In this document: piece by piece, positions 1-5,498 of the stretch | How positions within the stretch are numbered: position 1 is the first letter of the stretch | Layout: the number at the start of each line of letters is the position of its first letter | Assembly (NCBI GenBank): GCA_014584635.1 | Contig: JACTML010000001.1 | Span: 1-5,498 of the forward strand | Length of the DNA: 5,498 nucleotides | Source: Nitrosomonas eutropha | Lineage (GTDB): Bacteria > Pseudomonadota > Gammaproteobacteria > Burkholderiales > Nitrosomonadaceae | Direction of reading: 5' to 3' | Notes under the pieces: model-generated | Told to the model about the DNA's origin: nothing | Seen by the model: only the letters and a program-made list of their open reading frames with translations | The model's database searches: none | Position numbers and translations under genes: made by a program

Positions 1-2058
1 AAAAGCCGCTGTCTGCAATTCAAACAGCACCGCAGTCTGAGACAGCTGATACTTGCTTTGCCAGCGAGGATGAAGTTCCCCTATCCAGCCAATCGGTTTC
101 TTATCAACCCAAACCCTGGCTGACTTTCCGGGATGCAATGCCGGGTGAACAGCCGGCTCAAAATTAACATGTCTGGGCAAAAACAAGGATTCGATATCCA
201 TTTTGACATCATAAAAATCAATTGTCCGCTCTCCAATACCCCACTGTTCCGGATATACACTTCCCGAACAAAGTACAGCCAGATTTTCTACTTCACTATT
301 CTTATTCTCACTTGCGCCAAAACATGAACCCACCTCAAAAATTCTTACCCTGTTTTGCTTGCGATTCAGATTAAATTGCAGATTATTGATCAATCCACCA
401 AGGAGGCTGCTGCGCATCACATCCATGTGACTGGCAATCGGATTTTTTAATTTAATGGGTGAGCTATTCCCGGAAAAATCCGCCTCCCATTGCGCATCCA
501 CAAACGTGTAATTAATTACTTCCTGATAATCCCTTGCAATCAGAATCTGACGCAATCGCTTAATGGAAGAAATACCCGTTTCCGGCTCCGCTAACATATG
601 TATCGATGCCTTGGGCAATTGCGCAGGAATCGAGTCATACCCATGAATACGAGCAAGTTCTTCAATGAAATCTTCCTCAATCACCAAATCAAAACGTGAT
701 GCAGGCGGTATCACATAAAATGTACCTCCCTCAACCGAGTAGCTGAATTGCAATCGCTGAAAATACTCTGATATTAGCTCAATCCCAAAATCCACACCCA
801 GAATCCTGGCCACTCGCTCCTGACGAACCCTGACTGCATCTCGTGACGGCAGATCGTTACTAACTTCTGCTATCGGCCCGGCTTTACCCCCGCATATCTC
901 TAAAATTAATGATGTTGCACGTTCGAGTGCTGCACGCGTCATGGAAAAATCTACCCCTCGCTCAAATCGATGCAAAGAATCTGAGCCAAAGCCCAATTTA
1001 AACGATTTACCACTAACCGCATCTGGCGAGAAAAAAGCACTTTCAAGAAAAATATCCGTTGTGTTTTCCCCTACGCCACTCTCACTGCCACCCATAATGC
1101 CAGCCAATGCCAAAGGTTTGGCACCATCCGCTATGACCAGCAAATCTTCCCGCAAACTAATATCTTCACCATTTAACAACAACAAATGTTCATTCGCATT
1201 GGCATAGCGTACACAGATTTTCTGTTCAGCTCCCTTCCCGATTTTTGCAAGATCAAAAGCATGCATTGGCTGGCCTGTTTCCAGCATGACAAAATTGGTA
1301 ATATCTACTACCGGATTAATTGGACGCAAACCAGCACGCACCAGATATTGAAGCATCCATGAAGGTGTTTGCGTGCGGGAATCTATGTTTCTGACAATAC
1401 GACCACAATAAAGAGGACAGGATTGATGTTCTTCGATTTGTACTTGCAAGACATCAGCAATTACTGAATTAACCGGTGTAATTTTCGGTAAATTAAACTT
1501 GCCAGCAGTAATTGCAGCAACTTCACGAGCAATACCAAACATTCCTAAACAATCAGCCCGATTAGGTGTCAACTTCAAGGTAAAAACACTGTCATCCAGC
1601 TCGCTATAATCCCTGAAATCCATCCCCGCAGACGCATCATCCGGAAGCTCAACAAGTCCGTCAACCTCACTCTCCAATCCCAGCTCTTTGGCGGAACACA
1701 ACATGCCAAAAGACTCTACGCCACGTATCTTGCCTTGTTTTATATTTAGTCTTGGTAACTGCGCGCCTACCAAAGCACATACAGTTTTCATCCCCGCCAC
1801 AACATTTGGTGCCCCGCAGACAATCTGCAAAGGATCATCAGAATGACTTCCCACATCTACTTTGCATACATTTAACCGGTCCGCATTTGCATGTTTCTGG
1901 ACAGACACCACTTCCGCGATAACCACTCTGTCAAAAAAAGGTGCAACCGGCACTACACTTTCAACCTCTAACCCGGCCATTGTCAACTTGTACGCCAATT
2001 CCTCATTGGAGCACTGATGATCAACCAATTTACGTAACCAGTTTCCTGAAAATTTCAT
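1..2058 (-). CDS. pheT: Phenylalanyl-tRNA synthetase beta subunit (3' end outside window)
   Basis: PheT is the larger subunit of the phenylalanyl-tRNA synthetase. It binds tRNA-Phe and edits mischarged Tyr-tRNA. The window shows 686 uninterrupted codons of about 790. [12 protein letters not shown] is the family start. An OB-fold tRNA-binding domain follows (about 39-150) with [12 protein letters not shown] (55-66), then [10 protein letters not shown] (163-172), the B3/B4 editing domain (about 210-390) with [10 protein letters not shown] (318-327), and the B5 domain (about 405-480). In B5, Asp457, Asp463, Glu466 and Glu467 keep the spacing of the E. coli magnesium ligands D454, D460, E463 and E464, followed by HGYDSIP. 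The catalytic-like core includes [19 protein letters not shown] (548-566) and HPGKSA (642-647). The missing part is the C-terminal ferredoxin-fold anticodon-binding domain. The ATG at 2058 is the only usable start, since the frame is closed by the pheS stop seven codons earlier. No Shine-Dalgarno is evident, which suggests coupling to pheS. Confidence 0.98.
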   Translation of the reverse strand, partial: MKFSGNWLRKLVDHQCSNEELAYKLTMAGLEVESVVPVAPFFDRVVIAEVVSVQKHANADRLNVCKVDVGSHSDDPLQIVCGAPNVVAGMKTVCALVGAQLPRLNIKQGKIRGVESFGMLCSAKELGLESEVDGLVELPDDASAGMDFRDYSELDDSVFTLKLTPNRADCLGMFGIAREVAAITAGKFNLPKITPVNSVIADVLQVQIEEHQSCPLYCGRIVRNIDSRTQTPSWMLQYLVRAGLRPINPVVDITNFVMLETGQPMHAFDLAKIGKGAEQKICVRYANANEHLLLLNGEDISLREDLLVIADGAKPLALAGIMGGSESGVGENTTDIFLESAFFSPDAVSGKSFKLGFGSDSLHRFERGVDFSMTRAALERATSLILEICGGKAGPIAEVSNDLPSRDAVRVRQERVARILGVDFGIELISEYFQRLQFSYSVEGGTFYVIPPASRFDLVIEEDFIEELARIHGYDSIPAQLPKASIHMLAEPETGISSIKRLRQILIARDYQEVINYTFVDAQWEADFSGNSSPIKLKNPIASHMDVMRSSLLGGLINNLQFNLNRKQNRVRIFEVGSCFGASENKNSEVENLAVLCSGSVYPEQWGIGERTIDFYDVKMDIESLFLPRHVNFEPAVHPALHPGKSARVWVDKKPIGWIGELHPRWQSKYQLSQTAVLFELQTAAF

Positions 2059-2076
2059 AGCTGCAAATCTAGGGCA

Positions 2077-3114
<1,038 letters not shown>

Positions 3115-3147
3115 TCATAATATAAAAAAGGGAGGTCGAGCTAACAT
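3115..3147 (-). CDS. Putative 10-codon leader micro-ORF inside the pheS terminator
   Basis: ATG at 3147, in the terminator loop, opens MLARPPFFIL and stops at TGA 3117-3115. Upstream, AGGGGAGGT contains GGAGGT, a full six-base match to the 16S 3' end, 7 nt from the ATG, which is a better initiation site than that of pheS itself. Codons 4-6 lie in the 3' arm of the terminator stem, and the two Phe codons are the U-tract. It is in frame with pheS, 18 nt before it. It differs from the E. coli pheM leader in lying within the terminator instead of ahead of it, so classical stalling-based attenuation would not work. A second short frame, MSRSFRHHE (3118-3089), overlaps its stop as ATGA and runs across the pheS start. 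Translation is unproven, and the Shine-Dalgarno match may simply be a by-product of a GC-rich stem. Confidence 0.3.
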   Translation of the reverse strand: MLARPPFFIL

Positions 3148-3161
3148 AGTGCAGACCTCCC
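3124..3161 (-). terminator. Intrinsic terminator/attenuator between rplT and pheS
   Basis: On the transcribed strand GGGAGGTC (3161-3154) pairs perfectly with GACCTCCC (3137-3130) around a 16-nt loop, and six Us follow immediately (3129-3124). This is a classic Rho-independent terminator and works in the minus direction only, since the plus strand lacks a T-run after the hairpin. It lies 27 nt after the rplT stop and 27 nt before the pheS start. Because pheST has no obvious promoter of its own, partial termination would set how much thrS-infC-rpmI-rplT transcription reaches pheST. E. coli has the pheM attenuator at the same place. Unusually, the 5' arm also holds a perfect Shine-Dalgarno sequence and the loop holds an ATG. 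Confidence 0.85.
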
Positions 3162-3176
3162 CTGATAAATTTATAC

Positions 3177-3197
3177 GCAAACTGCTTTTTAGTTTGC
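3177..3197 (-). repeat. 7-bp inverted repeat spanning the rplT stop codon
   Basis: GCAAACT (3197-3191) and AGTTTGC (3183-3177) pair perfectly around a 7-nt loop, AAAAAGC. The rplT stop codon TAA (3191-3189) lies at the junction of the 5' arm and loop, so a ribosome finishing rplT would open the hairpin. No U-tract follows on either strand, so this is not an intrinsic terminator by itself. It lies 15 nt upstream of the terminator hairpin. Its function is unknown; mRNA 3'-end stability or pacing of termination are guesses. Confidence 0.5.
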
Positions 3198-3548
3198 CAG
3201 GCTATTTTTTACTTGATTAGTTATCTTTTCAAAGGCCACCTTATCAAATACAGCCAGATCAGCCAGCACTTTCCTATCGAGACCAATTCCTGACTTCTTG
3301 AGTCCATTCATAAACGTACTATAAGTCATTCCCAGTTCCCGCGCCGCAGCATTGATACGCGCTATCCATAAAGCTCGAAACTGGCGTTTTCTTTGTCGGC
3401 GATCACGATAAGCGTACTGACCCGCCTTCATAACTGCCTGTTTTGCAATACGGTATACGTTTTTCCGTCTGCCGCGATATCCCTTTGCCAGTTTAAGAAC
3501 TTTTTTATGACGTGCTCTTGCTGTTACTCCTCGCTTTACTCTTGGCAT
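3189..3548 (-). CDS. rplT: 50S ribosomal protein L20
   Basis: L20 binds 23S rRNA early in 50S assembly. In E. coli it also represses its own operon at the rpmI leader. The protein is 119 aa (118 in E. coli). It starts [16 protein letters not shown], has a long very basic N-terminal extension up to about residue 57, and carries the family signature [17 protein letters not shown] (54-70). The globular RNA-binding part includes [19 protein letters not shown] and LADLA (to about residue 99). The start at ATG 3548 has a good Shine-Dalgarno (GAGAGGA, about 6 nt away) that overlaps the rpmI stop codon. The stop codon sits in a 7-bp hairpin, and a terminator lies just downstream. Confidence 0.98.
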   Translation of the reverse strand: MPRVKRGVTARARHKKVLKLAKGYRGRRKNVYRIAKQAVMKAGQYAYRDRRQRKRQFRALWIARINAAARELGMTYSTFMNGLKKSGIGLDRKVLADLAVFDKVAFEKITNQVKNSLAN

Positions 3549-3559
3549 TATCTATCCTC

Positions 3560-3757
3560 TCAAGCGTAAGGTAACATTGTACGTACAGCCACGACATTGC
3601 TTGCATGAACAACAACCATACCCCTTAACTGTCGCTTATTCTTGGTTGTCTTTTTCGTAAGAATATGACGTTTAAATGCTTGGGAGCGTTTTATACTTCC
3701 TCCGGCCCTTACTTTAAAGCGCTTCGCTGCGCTCTTCTTCGTCTTCATTTTAGGCAT
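3560..3757 (-). CDS. rpmI: 50S ribosomal protein L35
   Basis: This is a small basic protein of the large ribosomal subunit. The 65-aa length equals the family norm. The start [15 protein letters not shown] is the L35 signature, [15 protein letters not shown] (31-45) is the conserved central block, and the protein ends MLPYA as L35 proteins typically do. The ATG at 3757 has only a weak, distant Shine-Dalgarno candidate (AAGGGA, 11 nt away), which suits a gene whose initiation may be controlled by leader structure. The Met at position 4 is unlikely to be the start because family members begin MPK. The stop TGA lies 11 bp before rplT and merges with the rplT ribosome binding site, so the two are probably translationally coupled. 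Confidence 0.97.
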   Translation of the reverse strand: MPKMKTKKSAAKRFKVRAGGSIKRSQAFKRHILTKKTTKNKRQLRGMVVVHASNVVAVRTMLPYA

Positions 3758-3879
3758 AGACCAATATTTCCCTTTTTATATGAATCAAGGTGTTTTTGAT
3801 TAAAAACTTCAGGAACCCTGATATCACTTGTTTTAAATAAACTAACAGACATGCTGTCATAGCAACAAAAAACTCAACA
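3758..3879 (-). promoter_or_regulatory. infC-rpmI spacer with alternative hairpins; candidate L20 operator
   Basis: This 122-bp AT-rich spacer is the longest in the window. In the minus-strand transcript I see, in order: TGACAG/CTGTTA (3859-3854 with 3848-3843, one G-U pair, 5-nt loop); TCAGG/CCTGA (3821-3817 with 3813-3809, 3-nt loop), followed after two bases by five Us; GTTTTT/AAAAAC (3807-3802 with 3797-3792, 4-nt loop); and AATCAA/TTGATT (3801-3796 with 3788-3783, 7-nt loop). The last two share bases 3796-3797 and use each other's loop, so they cannot both form. In E. coli, L20 represses rpmI-rplT translation by binding structured RNA in this region. No sequence match to that operator was established, so the role is inferred from position and structure. 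I saw no convincing sigma-70 promoter here. Confidence 0.4.
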
Positions 3880-4461
3880 CTACATTACAACTTCATTTTT
3901 TGTATCCGTTTTTACTTGCTTACTGGATTTAGATACTTTTACTTCCTTCTTCTTGGGTGCCAGAACCATTACCATCTGCCGCCCTTCCAGTTTAGGAAAC
4001 TGTTCAACCACCGCATGCTCCTCAAGATCTTCCTTTACTCTCTCAAGCAACCTGACACCAAATTCCTGGTGAGCCATTTCCCTGCCACGAAACCGCAGCG
4101 TAACCTTAACCTTATCCCCATCATTTAAAAAATGAACCAGATTTCGAAGTTTAATACCATAGTCTCCTTCATCTGTATTGGGTCTGAGCTTAATTTCTTT
4201 TACTTGTACCTGCTTCTGCTTCTGTTTGGCGTCATGTTTCTTTTTACTTTCCTGGTAAAGATATTTACCATAGTCCATCAGCCTGCAAACAGGAGGCTCT
4301 GCACCCGGTGCAATCTCCACAAGATCAACACCAGCCTCCTCGGCTAATTCCTTCGCCTCAGCTATCAATAGCACCCCCACCTGCTCACCACTCACGCCAA
4401 TTAACCTGATTTGTGGTGCTGTGATTTCATCATTAACCCTTACAGTCTTTTCTTGAGCTAT
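3880..4461 (-). CDS. infC: Translation initiation factor IF3, probable AUA start
   Basis: IF3 binds the 30S subunit, prevents premature 50S joining and proofreads the start codon and initiator tRNA. I place the start at ATA (4461-4459), giving 193 aa. The N-terminus then reads [14 protein letters not shown], which fits IF3 proteins, and a GGAGGG lies 4 nt upstream. The only common start codon nearby is GTG at 4395, which is residue 23 here and would delete the conserved first strand of the N-domain. The N-domain includes [12 protein letters not shown] (56-67). A Lys/Gln-rich linker follows, then the C-domain with VKEIKLRP (87-94), [11 protein letters not shown] (121-131) and [14 protein letters not shown] (159-172). 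After the point where E. coli IF3 ends there are about 20 extra residues, mostly Lys, Ser, Thr and Val. The non-AUG start is the classical basis of IF3 autoregulation (AUU in E. coli). The gene is certain; the exact start is strongly supported but inferred. Confidence 0.96.
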   Translation of the reverse strand: MAQEKTVRVNDEITAPQIRLIGVSGEQVGVLLIAEAKELAEEAGVDLVEIAPGAEPPVCRLMDYGKYLYQESKKKHDAKQKQKQVQVKEIKLRPNTDEGDYGIKLRNLVHFLNDGDKVKVTLRFRGREMAHQEFGVRLLERVKEDLEEHAVVEQFPKLEGRQMVMVLAPKKKEVKVSKSSKQVKTDTKNEVVM

Positions 4462-4465
4462 GGTA

Positions 4466-4471
4466 CCCTCC
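4466..4471 (-). promoter_or_regulatory. Shine-Dalgarno sequence of infC that decides the start
   Basis: The minus strand reads GGAGGG, then TACC, then ATA. GGAGG is a full match to the 16S 3' end, and it sits 5 nt before the proposed AUA codon (4 nt counting the last G). No AUG, GUG or UUG is in frame at a usable distance. This motif is the main reason to start infC at 4461 rather than at GTG 4395, which is about 70 nt away. Confidence 0.8.
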
Positions 4472-4493
4472 GTAAATCTATAAAAATACTTAA

Positions 4494-5498
4494 TTACGTT
4501 CTTTCGGCTATTTCTTTTCGAATCAGGGTTATAAATCCATCAAGCGACATTGTCCCATGATCATGATTTAACCGCCCTCTTACAGCAACAGTCTGATTTT
4601 CGACTTCCTTATCTCCAATGACTACCAGATAGGGTATTTTCTGTAGGCTATGTTCTCTGATTTTATAGCTTATTTTCTCATTTCTCAAGTCTGAGCTGGC
4701 GCGAATACCATTCCGCTTAAGCTCGTTTACGACAGATTGGACATAATCAACCTGATTTCTGGAAATATTGAGTACGATCACCTGATCCGGGGAAAGCCAT
4801 ACAGGCAAAGCACCTGCATGATGCTCAATAAGAATACCGATAAAACGCTCCATGGATCCCAAAATAGCTCTGTGCAGCATTACCGGGATTTTTTTCGTGT
4901 TATCTTCTGCAATATAGCCTGCACCCAATCTTGCCGGCATGGAAAAATCAAGCTGCAAAGTTCCACATTGCCATTTACGCCCCAAACTATCCTTTAAAGT
5001 AAATTCTATTTTGGGGCCATAAAAGGCTCCTTCGCCTGGTTGCAGTTCCCAATTTAATTCTTTTTGATTCAATGCTTCGGCCAAGGCAGCTTCAGCTTTG
5101 TCCCATTGTTCTTCAGCACCCACCCTCTGAACTGGGCGAGTTGAAAGTTTGATCAAATTTTCACTAAATCCAAAATCCAGATACACCTGATTTAACAAGT
5201 TAATGAATTCAATCACCTCTCCCAGAATCTGATCTTCCGTACAAAAAATATGAGCATCATCCTGTGTAAATGAGCGAACGCGCATGAGCCCATGCAAAGC
5301 ACCAGATGCCTCATTCCGGTGGCAGGAACCAAATTCCGCCAGACGAAGGGGCAAATCACGATAACTTCTCAGCCCCTGATTAAATACCTGAACATGTCCC
5401 GGACAATTCATGGGTTTAATAGCGTAATGTCTGTTCTCTGATTCAGTAACAAACATGTTTTCCCGAAAGTTCTCCCAATGTCCTGATTTTTCCCATAA
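4494..5498 (-). CDS. thrS: Threonyl-tRNA synthetase, C-terminal part (5' end outside window)
   Basis: This enzyme charges tRNA-Thr with threonine in the cytoplasm. The frame is open to the right edge, so the 334 visible residues are the C-terminal half of a protein usually about 640 aa long. The editing domain and the start of the catalytic core lie outside. The class II core runs to about residue 230. It contains MNCPGH, whose Cys is visible residue 32, the motif 2 segment GSCHRNE with Arg61, DDAHIF with His83, and the motif 3 region [12 protein letters not shown] with His209. Cys32, His83 and His209 have the same spacing (51 and 126) as the E. coli zinc ligands C334, H385 and H511. The anticodon-binding domain follows, and DLRNEK, DKEVE and AVR align with the E. 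coli anticodon contacts N575, E600 and R609. An internal ATG at 5456 is not the start, because conserved ThrRS sequence ([13 protein letters not shown]) continues upstream. The stop lies 32 bp before infC, the usual neighbour. Its own operator and promoter would be outside the window. Confidence 0.98.
   Translation of the reverse strand, partial: LWEKSGHWENFRENMFVTESENRHYAIKPMNCPGHVQVFNQGLRSYRDLPLRLAEFGSCHRNEASGALHGLMRVRSFTQDDAHIFCTEDQILGEVIEFINLLNQVYLDFGFSENLIKLSTRPVQRVGAEEQWDKAEAALAEALNQKELNWELQPGEGAFYGPKIEFTLKDSLGRKWQCGTLQLDFSMPARLGAGYIAEDNTKKIPVMLHRAILGSMERFIGILIEHHAGALPVWLSPDQVIVLNISRNQVDYVQSVVNELKRNGIRASSDLRNEKISYKIREHSLQKIPYLVVIGDKEVENQTVAVRGRLNHDHGTMSLDGFITLIRKEIAERT

Noticed and set aside
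941..1207. Plus-strand ORF opposite pheT (88 aa), and a similar one at 133-327
   Set aside because: Both are antisense shadows of a well-conserved gene; the translations have no recognisable domain and no ribosome binding site was evident.
3162..3188. A pheM-type Phe-rich leader peptide ahead of the terminator
   Set aside because: The 27 nt between the rplT stop and the hairpin contain no start codon with a Phe-rich frame; the only candidate lies inside the hairpin and is reported separately.
3758..3879. A sigma-70 promoter in the infC-rpmI spacer
   Set aside because: Only weak matches (such as TTGTTG, 17 bp, TTAGTT) were found, which an AT-rich spacer supplies by chance.
3916..4347. Plus-strand ORFs opposite infC (3916-4128 and 4132-4347), and one opposite thrS (4737-4997)
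   Set aside because: Their Phe/Leu-rich translations are what antisense Lys/Glu-rich coding sequence produces; the apparent membrane character of the 4132 frame is an artefact of this.
4393..4395. GTG as the start of infC (171 aa)
   Set aside because: It would remove 22 residues that match the conserved IF3 N-terminus, and it has no Shine-Dalgarno as good as the one before ATA at 4461.
4492..4494. ATT overlapping the thrS stop as an upstream infC start
   Set aside because: It is in frame and open, but it would add [10 protein letters not shown], which does not resemble IF3, and the strong GGAGGG would fall inside the gene.
5454..5456. ATG as the start of thrS
   Set aside because: Conserved ThrRS sequence continues upstream to the window edge, and the enzyme is normally about twice the visible length.

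Overview
The window is a segment of the translation-factor cluster thrS-infC-rpmI-rplT-pheS-pheT, with every gene on the minus strand. Reading in the direction of transcription (from high to low coordinates) it holds: the 3' half of thrS (threonyl-tRNA synthetase, cut by the right edge), infC (initiation factor IF3), rpmI (ribosomal protein L35), rplT (ribosomal protein L20), pheS (phenylalanyl-tRNA synthetase alpha) and most of pheT (the beta subunit, cut by the left edge). Gene order and protein sequences match the conserved proteobacterial arrangement. By eye the IF3, PheS and ThrRS sequences resemble Betaproteobacteria most. The modest GC content would fit a Nitrosomonadaceae-like or similar low-GC betaproteobacterium, but that placement is a guess from memory and has not been searched.

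The layout is compact. The thrS-infC gap is 32 bp, infC-rpmI 122 bp, rpmI-rplT 11 bp, rplT-pheS 92 bp and pheS-pheT 18 bp. No stretch above 300 bp lacks a gene, and the plus strand shows only shadow ORFs. All the genes look intact within the window; I read pheT codon by codon across its 686 visible codons and found no stop.

The products all serve translation: two aminoacyl-tRNA synthetases, an initiation factor and two large-subunit proteins. The sequence suggests three layers of control. First, infC appears to start with the rare codon AUA behind a strong Shine-Dalgarno sequence, the type of start that lets IF3 repress its own synthesis. Second, the infC-rpmI spacer holds several short hairpins, two of them mutually exclusive, where E. 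coli has an L20 operator. Third, the rplT-pheS spacer holds a convincing intrinsic terminator. This terminator also contains a ten-codon micro-ORF with a near-ideal Shine-Dalgarno sequence, two Phe codons and a stop that overlaps a second micro-ORF running across the pheS start. It is an unusual counterpart to the pheM leader peptide and attenuator of E. coli.

I see no mobile element, CRISPR array, RNA gene or accessory system. The window is core genome, and its points of interest are regulatory.
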